5,124 bases of DNA from an uncultured Oscillospiraceae bacterium (GTDB lineage: Bacteria; Bacillota; Clostridia; Oscillospirales; Ruminococcaceae): positions 1 through 5,124 of the forward strand of contig CANNTZ010000100.1 in NCBI GenBank assembly GCA_947522735.1, read 5' to 3'. How positions within the stretch are numbered: position 1 is the first letter of the stretch; each line of letters begins with the position of its first letter. The notes under the pieces were generated by a model. That model was not told the DNA's origin. It ran no database searches and worked only from the letters and a program-made list of their open reading frames with translations. This document shows, piece by piece, positions 1 to 5,124 of the stretch. The translations under genes were made by a program, and so were the position numbers.

Positions 1-3
1 GTT

Positions 4-48
4 TGTCAAGGGGGTTTTCGGTAGTTTTTTGCATTTTTTTATGTTTTT
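4..48 (-). promoter_or_regulatory. Partial promoter at window edge: -35 box with upstream phased A-tracts
   Basis: Minus strand TTGACA, the exact sigma-70/sigma-A -35 consensus, lies at 4-9 within CCCCCTTGACAAAC. The -10 box would fall outside the window. Directly upstream on the minus strand are four A-tracts, at 15-18, 25-30, 34-40 and 44-48, whose centres are spaced 11, 9.5 and 9 bases apart. That is close to one helical turn and would bend DNA or act as an UP element. A leftward gene beyond the edge is implied. Confidence 0.5.
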
Positions 49-89
49 CTCTGCGCCCCTACATGTGCCCATCCCCTTGGCCGATACAC

Positions 90-103
90 TACTATATATA
101 GTA
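90..103. repeat. Perfect AT-rich palindrome of 14 bases
   Basis: TACTATATATAGTA equals its own reverse complement. It lies between the terminator and the T-tract region, a few bases from a TATAAT hexamer on the minus strand (110-115). It may be an operator-like site or simply a chance product of alternating T-A sequence; the sequence cannot tell which. Confidence 0.5.
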
Positions 104-109
104 TATCCT

Positions 110-115
110 ATTATA
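110..115 (-). promoter_or_regulatory. Possible -10 box (TATAAT), leftward
   Basis: Exact consensus TATAAT on the minus strand, 11 bases beyond the T-run of the terminator. No match to TTGACA is seen 16-18 bases upstream (that stretch is the terminator stem), and there is no TG extension, so a promoter here would depend on an activator or be weak. AT-rich composition makes a chance match plausible. Confidence 0.25.
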
Positions 116-120
116 GCTGC

Positions 121-167
121 TTTGGAAACAAAACATCCGCCGGAAAGGACATTCTTCCCCGGCGGAT
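121..167 (-). terminator. Rho-independent terminator of the five-gene unit
   Basis: On the minus strand, the 9-base arm ATCCGCCGG (159-167) is perfectly complementary to CCGGCGGAT (135-143), with a 15-base loop. It is followed downstream (134 to 126) by the T-rich GTTTTGTTT. On the plus strand the stem is not followed by a T-run, so it acts for the leftward genes. It begins 53 bases after the amidohydrolase stop; the stretch between (168-219) is AT-rich and shows nothing else. Confidence 0.82.
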
Positions 168-219
168 AAATCGCTTTAAAACAATTAAACCAACAGTTTT
201 TCCGCTTATTCTATCGCGG

Positions 220-1041
220 TCATTTTTCGACGGCGCCGAACAGCTCCTCGAAGGTGCCGTGGAGGATGCGGTTTCGCTCCTCCTCGGTGAGCTTCAGGGC
301 AAAAAAGCGCTCCAGCTCGCCGCCGGGCTCCCACATTGGAAAATCGGTGCCAAACATAAAGCGCTCGACGCCAAAATAATGAAGCATATCGACGGCGCGC
401 TGCGCCCCGACAAACGACAGCGTCGACGAGGTATCAAAGTAGATTCTGCCGTCCACAAGGTATTTCAGCGCTGCGTCCCACTGCCGGTAGCCGCCGAAGT
501 GCGCGCCTATGCACATCAGGTCCGGAAATTTGTCTGCAACGTTGCGTAGGCGCTCCGGCGCGGAATAGGTATACCGCTCGTCGCCCATGTGAAACAGCAC
601 CGGCATATGGTATTTATCGATTATGCGCAGCATTTCCACCGCGCGCGGCTCGTCGATGTAAAACTGCTGAAGATCCGGATGAAACTTGAATCCTCGCAGG
701 CCAAGCCGCTTGCAGCGCTCTACCTCCCGCTCCACCTCCTCCATATACGGGTGCAATGTGCCGAAACCGGTGAAGCTCGGATTTTCGGCGCAGCACGCCG
801 TGATGTATTCGTTGATGTGCTGTACCTGCTTAGGGGTCGTCGCAGCCGAGAATACCAGCGCGTGCGATATCCCTGTTTCTCTCATGCTCTCGGCAAGCGC
901 GTACGGCTCTCCGACGCCCTGCATCCTCACTCCGTAAAAGTTGCCTATGTTTTCAGTCGCTTTCGCGGCTATCGCGTGCGGAAAAATGTGCGTGTGCGCA
1001 TCAATTATCCTGTATCCCCTGCTGGGGAATGTATGCTGCAT
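220..1041 (-). CDS. Amidohydrolase family protein (Amidohydrolase_2, TIM barrel)
   Basis: Cytoplasmic metal-dependent hydrolase or decarboxylase of the amidohydrolase superfamily, 273 residues, a normal size for the PF04909-type group; the substrate cannot be told from sequence. The metal-site pattern is complete: H16-x-H18 in IIDAHTHIFPH at the end of strand 1, His151 in PVLFHMGD, His181 in IGAHFGG, and Asp233 in MFGTDFPMW on strand 8. GFKFHPDLQ (117-125) and FDTSST (202-207) are also typical of this family. No signal peptide is seen. The ATG at 1041 is preceded by AAAAGGAG (1053-1060) with an 11-base spacer, the same spacing as for the DUF3006 gene 24 bases upstream. It is the last gene before the terminator. 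Nothing in the other genes hints at a shared pathway, so it may simply be a passenger of the operon. Confidence 0.92.
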   Translation of the reverse strand: MQHTFPSRGYRIIDAHTHIFPHAIAAKATENIGNFYGVRMQGVGEPYALAESMRETGISHALVFSAATTPKQVQHINEYITACCAENPSFTGFGTLHPYMEEVEREVERCKRLGLRGFKFHPDLQQFYIDEPRAVEMLRIIDKYHMPVLFHMGDERYTYSAPERLRNVADKFPDLMCIGAHFGGYRQWDAALKYLVDGRIYFDTSSTLSFVGAQRAVDMLHYFGVERFMFGTDFPMWEPGGELERFFALKLTEEERNRILHGTFEELFGAVEK

Positions 1042-1052
1042 TGGTTTGTTTT

Positions 1053-1060
1053 CTCCTTTT
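1053..1060 (-). promoter_or_regulatory. Ribosome binding site of the amidohydrolase gene
   Basis: AAAAGGAG on the minus strand with an 11-base A-rich spacer to ATG 1041. It is a near-consensus site and fixes the start, since no upstream in-frame start has an equal site. Confidence 0.75.
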
Positions 1061-1065
1061 GTCCG

Positions 1066-1320
1066 CTATTCTTCTTCGTCCGCGTCTCCGGAGCCCCGCT
1101 CCTGTGCGCGGCGCAGAAGCTCGCGCATATATTCGCGGCGGCGCTGAGTCCGCTCTGTGTCCGCCACAAATATCCCCCCGTCGCCGTCGCACAGCGTCAG
1201 GCAGTCGCCCTCGCGGGAGCCGGGCGGCATGCGGGAGGCATCGAAGGTCTTGTGCGCGCCGGTTTCGTCCTCGCAGACAGCCGCACCGTCCTCGATACGG
1301 TCGATGATATATCTTTTCAT
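1066..1320 (-). CDS. DUF3006 domain-containing small protein
   Basis: Small 84-residue protein recognised as DUF3006 from its opening, a Lys/Arg then YIIDRIEDGAAV, and from its Leu-Pro-like middle (SRMPPGSREGDCLTL), which suggests a compact beta-rich fold. A charged helical C-terminus rich in Arg then Asp/Glu (about 60-84) follows. The function of this domain is not known. Members commonly sit beside, or are fused to, ComEC-like MBL-fold hydrolases, exactly as here, so a role as partner or regulator of that hydrolase is a fair inference. No signal peptide or membrane segment is visible, so it should be cytoplasmic, whereas its neighbour appears to have its catalytic domain outside; direct contact would then need the opposite topology of the hydrolase. 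The start is well supported: AAAGGAG lies 11 bases before the ATG and overlaps the stop codon of the upstream gene. Confidence 0.82.
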   Translation of the reverse strand: MKRYIIDRIEDGAAVCEDETGAHKTFDASRMPPGSREGDCLTLCDGDGGIFVADTERTQRRREYMRELLRRAQERGSGDADEEE

Positions 1321-1331
1321 ATTTTGCGGCG

Positions 1332-1338
1332 CTCCTTT
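1332..1338 (-). promoter_or_regulatory. Ribosome binding site of the DUF3006 gene, overlapping the MBL stop codon
   Basis: AAAGGAG on the minus strand, 11 bases before ATG 1320. Together with the preceding T it reads TAAAGGAG, so its first two bases are also the AA of the TAA stop of the MBL gene (1337-1339). Ribosomes ending the MBL gene stop directly on the next initiation site, consistent with coupled translation. Confidence 0.75.
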
Positions 1339-2347
1339 ATTTTTGAGTCGTGATCGTTATATTCTCGCCATCCGACGTGACGACGATGTTTCCGTCGAGA
1401 TCGGTGCGGTAATATTCTATCCTGCGCTTTTTCAGCTTCTCCAGCGTCTCCTTGTTGGGGTGTCCGTAGCTGTTGTCCTTTCCGCAGGAGATCGTCGCGT
1501 ATTTTGGCCCCACCGCGTCAAGATATGCGTCGCTCGAGGAGGAGCGGCTGCCGTGGTGCGCGATGTGCATATAGTCGCAGGAGATATCGGTTCCCTTTTC
1601 GAGCAGCAGCTTTTCCGCATCCACGCTGCTGTCTCCGCCGAAGAGGAACGCGTTATTGCCGAACACTATCCTGCTGACGAGCGAGTTGTTGTTATAGTCC
1701 TCGAACGGCTCTACCGGGCCGACAAACGTCAGCTTGCCGTCCTCGCCGAGCTTGAGCGAGACGCCTATCCTCGCGGTTTTGACCGTCACGCCCTTGTCAA
1801 GCGCCGCCTGCAAAAGGTTCTCGTAGCAGCGCGTCGTCGGGATGACGCTGTCAGGTATCTTCGACAAATACAGCACTCCGACCTTTTTGAGATGCTTTAT
1901 GACGTAGTCCATGTCCCCGATGTGATCGGAGTGCGGGTGCGTCGCTATCATCACGTCTATCCTGTCCACGCCGAGCGCGTCGAGATATCCCATCACCGTC
2001 GGACCGTAGCCCTCCTCGCCCGCGTCGATGAGTATCGTCCTGTCGGGCGCCTGTATGAGGATGCTGTCGCCCTGTCCCACATTTATAATATGTATCCTCA
2101 GCTCCGGCTTGTCCTCCGGCTCGGAAGGCGGGACGCTCTGCGGCATCTCGCTCTCCGAATATAGCTGTACGGCGCTGCTCTGCGGCGGTGCTTCATTGCT
2201 CTGGGGCAGCTCGATCCAGCCCATAAAATAGGCGAACGTCAGCAGCGCCGCCATAAATGCCGCGGCTATCGAGCCTATTATACCACCCTTACGGACGCCG
2301 CTTCTTTCCGGCGGCGCATGGCTGTGGCTTTCCGGGCGCCCGTACAT
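1337..2347 (-). CDS. Membrane-anchored ComEC/Rec2-like MBL-fold hydrolase
   Basis: Predicted metal-dependent hydrolase with a metallo-beta-lactamase fold, related to the soluble domain of the competence protein ComEC; the substrate is unknown and could be nucleic acid or another phosphoester. In the 336-residue form, a short N-terminus with Arg/Lys precedes one hydrophobic helix (about 23-42), then a Pro/Ser/Glu-rich linker (about 48-82). This suggests an anchored or secreted enzyme with its catalytic domain outside the membrane. Motifs follow the ComEC pattern: NVGQGDS (89-95), ILIDAG, HPHSDH (137-142), NNNS (219-222), GGD (237-239), HHGS (264-267) and SYGHPN near the end. The ComEC channel (Competence) domain is absent. 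ATG 2347 is preferred: GGAG lies 8 bases upstream and overlap with ygiQ is only 59 bases. ATG 2419 (AGGAG but a 16-base spacer) and ATG 2473 (no clear site) would give 360 or 378 residues. DUF3006 follows after 16 bases. Confidence 0.9.
   Translation of the reverse strand: MYGRPESHSHAPPERSGVRKGGIIGSIAAAFMAALLTFAYFMGWIELPQSNEAPPQSSAVQLYSESEMPQSVPPSEPEDKPELRIHIINVGQGDSILIQAPDRTILIDAGEEGYGPTVMGYLDALGVDRIDVMIATHPHSDHIGDMDYVIKHLKKVGVLYLSKIPDSVIPTTRCYENLLQAALDKGVTVKTARIGVSLKLGEDGKLTFVGPVEPFEDYNNNSLVSRIVFGNNAFLFGGDSSVDAEKLLLEKGTDISCDYMHIAHHGSRSSSSDAYLDAVGPKYATISCGKDNSYGHPNKETLEKLKKRRIEYYRTDLDGNIVVTSDGENITITTQK
2289..2347 (-). other. Overlap of ygiQ 3' end with MBL gene 5' end
   Basis: The last 59 bases of ygiQ, including its TAA stop (2289-2291), also encode the first part of the MBL protein in a different frame, including the basic residues before its membrane helix. 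The ygiQ product here is a low-complexity basic tail (ending K-K-R-R-P) beyond the conserved domain. If the MBL gene starts at 2419 or 2473, the dual-coding stretch grows to 131 or 185 bases. The arrangement would favour translational coupling. Confidence 0.7.
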
Positions 2348-4295
2348 TTCCGGCTCTCCGGGCAGCTCCGTCTCGTTGATATCCGTTATTTCCGGCAGCT
2401 TGTCTTTTCTTCTGTTCATTGGTATCTGTCTTTTTCTCCTGTCCTGTTGTGTAGATTTTATTTTTTCCGGCATTCGCCGCGGCGCGCCTGTCGGACGGAA
2501 TCAGGCACCTTGGCGCATCGCCTATCAGGTCGGCCCGGCCTGCCTTGCGCAGCGCCCGCGCGACTATCTCGCGGTTCGCGGGCATGAAATATTGCAGCAG
2601 CGCGCGCTGCTCCGCCTTCTCCTCCGGCGTTTTTGCTACGTATACCGGCTTCATCGTATTTGGGTCGAGTCCGGTGTAATACATACAGGTCGAATCCGTC
2701 ATCGGCGTGGGGTAGAAATCCTGCACCTGCTCCGGCCGTATCCGGTTTCGCTTCATGTATTCCGCAAGGCGTATCGCATCGGCAAGCGTGCTTCCCGGGT
2801 GTGACGAGATGAGATACGGCACAAGATACTGCTCCTTGCCGATGGACCTCGTCAGCTCGTAGAAGCGTTTGGCAAAGCGGTCATAGGTTTCGATGTGCGG
2901 CTTGCCCATTCTGTCGAGCACCTCCGGCGAGCAGTGCTCCGGCGCAACCTTGAGCTGCCCGCTGATGTGGTGCTCGACCAGCTCACGGAAAAAGCTTTCG
3001 TCCTTGTCCTCGAGCAGGTAGTCGAATCGGATTCCGGAGCGGATGAACACCTTTTTTATGCCCGGCAGCTCGCGGATACGCCGCAAAATGCCGAGATACT
3101 CCCTCTCGTTCGCAACAAGCGAGGGACAGGGCTTTGGCGCAAGGCACTTTTTGCCCTTGCAGACTCCGTATTTTTTCGCTCTGCCGCAGGCGGGATAGCG
3201 GAAGTTTGCCGTCGGGCCGCCGACGTCGTGGATGTAGCCCTTGAAGCGCGGGCTTTTGGAGAGCAGCTTTGCCTCGTCCACAACGGAATCCGCGCTGCGC
3301 GAGGTGACGTAGCGCCCCTGATGCGCCGCAATGGCACAGAAGTTGCACGCCCCAAAGCAGCCGCGGTTGTGGGTGATGGAGAACTCCACCTCCTTTATCG
3401 CGGGCACTCCGCCCACCTTTTCATAGCTCGGGTGGTACATCCGCATATATCTCATCGCATAGACGCGATCCAGCTCGTCCCTCTCAAGCGGAAGCGCCGG
3501 CGGGTTCTGAACCAGCAGGCGGTCGCCGTGCTTTTGCAGCACCGTCCTGCCGTAAACCGCGTCCTGCTCGTCCATCTGCGCCTTGCATGCCCTGGCATAG
3601 GCAGCCTTGTCGTCCCGCACCTTCTCGAACGACGCGCAGCTCACTGCGTTGGGAAAACGCCCTGCGCCGACGTCCGACGCCTCTGTCATGAAGCAGGTGC
3701 CGCGGATATCGGTCATCGATGCGACAGGCTCGCCCGCGGCAAGCCGGCGCACTATCTCGGCCGTCTGGTGCTCTCCCATGCCGTATATCAGCAGATCCGC
3801 GCCAGTGTCCACAAGTATCGACGGCATGACCGTATCCGCCCAATAATCGTAATGTGCAAAGCGTCGCAGCGAGCCCTCAAGTCCGCCTATCACCAACGGC
3901 AGCTCCGGATATGCCTCGCGTATCATCCGGCAATAAACCGTCAGCGCGCGATCCGGACGCCCGCCTGCCCGCCCGCCCGGCGAATAGGCGTCGTCAGAGC
4001 GCCTGCGCTTTGCGGCGGTGTAGTTGGACACCATCGAATCCACGTTGCCGCTCGCGACGAAAAAGCCGAGCCTCGGCCGGCCAAACCGCTTCATCCAGCC
4101 CTTGTCTTTTATGTCCGGCTGCGCGATTATTGCGACGCGCTGCCCCAACGACTCTATCAGCCGCGAAATTATCGCGGTGCCAAAGCTCGGGTGATCGACG
4201 TAGGCGTCGCCGGTGACGCACACTGCGTCCACCTCGTCCCAGCCGCGCTCCCGCATCTCCTCGACGGTCAGCGGCAAAAATTTCATCTCTTCCAT
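2289..4295 (-). CDS. ygiQ: YgiQ-family (UPF0313) radical SAM protein
   Basis: Predicted cytoplasmic radical S-adenosylmethionine enzyme of the YgiQ family; its substrate is not known. The 668-residue protein has the usual order: an N-terminal domain containing VTGDAYVDHPSFG and later IGGLEGSLRRFAHYDYW, then the radical SAM core with Cys313-x3-Cys317-x2-Cys320 (CFGACNFC), the ligands of the 4Fe-4S cluster. Next come YIHDVGGPTANF, a second cysteine cluster (C-x9-C-x4-C-x5-C) also seen in the family, and KVAPEHCSPEVLDRMGKP. The conserved core ends at about residue 603, after CLIP. A basic, Lys/Arg/Gln/Asn-rich tail of about 65 residues follows; part of it overlaps the next gene. I chose ATG 4295 because AAAAGGG (4304-4310) sits 8 bases upstream. 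An in-frame TTG at 4313 and ATG at 4286 are the alternatives. The gene lies 25 bases after ftsK and is probably cotranscribed. Confidence 0.95.
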   Translation of the reverse strand: MEEMKFLPLTVEEMRERGWDEVDAVCVTGDAYVDHPSFGTAIISRLIESLGQRVAIIAQPDIKDKGWMKRFGRPRLGFFVASGNVDSMVSNYTAAKRRRSDDAYSPGGRAGGRPDRALTVYCRMIREAYPELPLVIGGLEGSLRRFAHYDYWADTVMPSILVDTGADLLIYGMGEHQTAEIVRRLAAGEPVASMTDIRGTCFMTEASDVGAGRFPNAVSCASFEKVRDDKAAYARACKAQMDEQDAVYGRTVLQKHGDRLLVQNPPALPLERDELDRVYAMRYMRMYHPSYEKVGGVPAIKEVEFSITHNRGCFGACNFCAIAAHQGRYVTSRSADSVVDEAKLLSKSPRFKGYIHDVGGPTANFRYPACGRAKKYGVCKGKKCLAPKPCPSLVANEREYLGILRRIRELPGIKKVFIRSGIRFDYLLEDKDESFFRELVEHHISGQLKVAPEHCSPEVLDRMGKPHIETYDRFAKRFYELTRSIGKEQYLVPYLISSHPGSTLADAIRLAEYMKRNRIRPEQVQDFYPTPMTDSTCMYYTGLDPNTMKPVYVAKTPEEKAEQRALLQYFMPANREIVARALRKAGRADLIGDAPRCLIPSDRRAAANAGKNKIYTTGQEKKTDTNEQKKRQAAGNNGYQRDGAARRAGNVRAPGKPQPCAAGKKRRP
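2356..2361 (-). promoter_or_regulatory. Ribosome binding site that decides the MBL gene start
   Basis: CCGGAG on the minus strand, with GGAG placed 8 bases before ATG 2347. It is inside the ygiQ coding sequence. The rival ATG at 2419 has AGGAG (2436-2440) but at 16 bases, longer than usual, and ATG 2473 has no evident site. Confidence 0.6.
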
Positions 4296-4303
4296 AAGCC
4301 TTT

Positions 4304-4310
4304 CCCTTTT
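4304..4310 (-). promoter_or_regulatory. Ribosome binding site of ygiQ
   Basis: AAAAGGG on the minus strand, 8 bases before ATG 4295, in the 25-base gap after the ftsK stop. A TTG at 4313 lies just upstream of it; use of that start would bury this site inside the gene, so the ATG is preferred. Confidence 0.55.
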
Positions 4311-4320
4311 CAAACCGGCC

Positions 4321-5124
4321 TTATCCCATATTAGACTTCATTTCCAGCCACTGCTGGCGGGTTATAAGTATCGCGCGCGCCTTGCTGCCCTCAAATGGGC
4401 CGACGATGCCGCGCTGCTCCATCTCGTCCATCAGCCTGCCCGCGCGGGAATAGCCGAGCTTGAGCTTGCGTTGGAGCATCGAGGTTGACGCCTGTCCCAT
4501 CTCGATAACACATTCAATCGCCGCCGGAAGCATCGGATCCTCGTCCTCAAAGCCGCCGCCGTCGCCCTTGCCGTTCTTCGCACCCTTTTCAACAACGGCG
4601 CTGTGCTCAATCTCGTCGATGACCTCGTCGTCATATTCCGCCTCCTGGCGCGACGAGACGAGCTTGACTATCTTCTTGACGTCCTCGTCGGAGACAAAGC
4701 AGCCCTGGATACGCGTCGGCTTGGGCGAGCCTGCCGGGTGGAACAGCATATCGCCGTTGCCCAGCAGCTTTTCCGCGCCGCCCGCGTCGAGTATCGTCCG
4801 CGAATCCACGTAGGACGAGAGCATTAGCGCGATACGGCTGGGGATATTTGCCTTGATGACGCCCGTGATGACGTTGACCGACGGGCGCTGCGTCGCGATA
4901 ACGAGGTGCATCCCCGCCGCTCGCGCCATCTGGGCCAGACGGCAGATGTAATCCTCGACCTCATTCGGCGCGGCCATCATCAGGTCGGACAGCTCGTCGA
5001 TGATTATGACGACCTGCGGTATGCGCGTCATTCCCGGAGTATCGCCCGCAAGGCGGTTGTACGATTTTATATCGTTGACGCCGTTATCGGCGAACAGCTT
5101 GTAGCGGTTCATCATCTCGCCGAC
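4321..5124 (-). CDS. ftsK: FtsK/SpoIIIE-family DNA translocase, C-terminal part (5' end outside window)
   Basis: ATP-driven double-stranded DNA pump that acts at the division or sporulation septum and moves chromosomal DNA into the proper cell. Only the last 267 codons are present. The reading frame stays open through position 5124 (V-G-E before the first Met), so the Met at 5115 is internal, not a start. Numbering from the window edge, the Walker B motif is a hydrophobic strand ending in D43-E44 followed by LSDLM. It is followed by the ATQRP segment (77-81) and VITGVIKANIPSRIA (85-99), both typical of the RecA-like motor. A GGAEKLLGNGDML stretch (115-127) is also characteristic. A charged linker with a Gly-rich patch (about 156-198) leads to a C-terminal winged-helix gamma domain (about 199-262), with SRAGRLMDEMEQRGIVGP, which in this family reads polar DNA sequences (KOPS/SRS). 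The Walker A motif and the membrane domain must lie upstream. FtsK versus SpoIIIE cannot be separated from this part. Confidence 0.96.
   Translation of the reverse strand, partial: VGEMMNRYKLFADNGVNDIKSYNRLAGDTPGMTRIPQVVIIIDELSDLMMAAPNEVEDYICRLAQMARAAGMHLVIATQRPSVNVITGVIKANIPSRIALMLSSYVDSRTILDAGGAEKLLGNGDMLFHPAGSPKPTRIQGCFVSDEDVKKIVKLVSSRQEAEYDDEVIDEIEHSAVVEKGAKNGKGDGGGFEDEDPMLPAAIECVIEMGQASTSMLQRKLKLGYSRAGRLMDEMEQRGIVGPFEGSKARAILITRQQWLEMKSNMG

Noticed and set aside
1..72. Minus-strand frame from ATG 72 open to the window edge (24 codons, Lys-rich)
   Set aside because: AAGGGG directly abuts the ATG with no spacer, the Lys content just reflects the A-tracts, and the frame runs through the TTGACA box. 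More likely non-coding promoter DNA, although the left edge prevents a firm decision.
121..180. Hairpin at 135-167 as a plus-strand terminator or a riboswitch
   Set aside because: On the plus strand it lacks a following T-run and has no gene to serve; a single stem with an unstructured loop does not match a riboswitch.
1157..2164. Open frame of 335 codons on the plus strand
   Set aside because: Mirror of the MBL and DUF3006 genes; Arg/Val-rich, no domain, no ribosome binding site reason to prefer it over genes with clear motifs on the other strand.
4296..4313. TTG at 4313 as the ygiQ start
   Set aside because: It would place the AAAAGGG site inside the gene and add a charged extension; ATG 4295 has proper spacing and fits the usual short lead before the KFLP-type opening of the family.
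2895..4334. Long open frame of 479 codons on the plus strand
   Set aside because: It lies opposite the well-supported YgiQ gene. Its product is Arg/His/Ala/Leu-rich with no recognisable motif, as expected from the reverse strand of GC-rich coding DNA.

Overview
The window reads as a stretch of bacterial chromosome, most likely from a GC-rich member of the Clostridia (Firmicutes). The reasons are strong AAAGGAG-type ribosome binding sites, compact same-strand gene packing, AT-rich intergenic DNA next to GC-rich coding DNA, and the pairing of a ComEC-like metallo-beta-lactamase-fold protein with a DUF3006 protein. The phylum is an inference; there is no rRNA or other marker to confirm it.

All five genes lie on the minus strand and read from right to left. 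They are the C-terminal part of an FtsK/SpoIIIE DNA translocase (5124 to 4321, start outside the window), a YgiQ-type radical SAM protein (4295 to 2289), a membrane-anchored ComEC-like MBL-fold hydrolase (2347 to 1337), a small DUF3006 protein (1320 to 1066), and a TIM-barrel amidohydrolase (1041 to 220). Gaps are 25, overlapping (-59), 16 and 24 bases, so the five probably form one transcription unit. A rho-independent terminator (about 121-167) closes it.

The first 120 bases contain no convincing gene. They hold four helically phased T-tracts, a consensus TTGACA box on the minus strand at the window edge, and an AT-rich palindrome beside a TATAAT hexamer. This looks like the promoter region of another leftward gene outside the window.

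FtsK (chromosome segregation) and YgiQ (radical SAM enzyme of unknown substrate) are housekeeping-like. The MBL and DUF3006 genes are a recurrent pair of unknown role; the amidohydrolase is a generic metal-dependent hydrolase. I see no mobile element, CRISPR array, tRNA or rRNA, and no clear evidence of a new multi-gene system. The most unusual point is the ygiQ/MBL junction: ygiQ has a long basic C-terminal tail whose DNA also encodes, in another frame, the N-terminus of the MBL protein.
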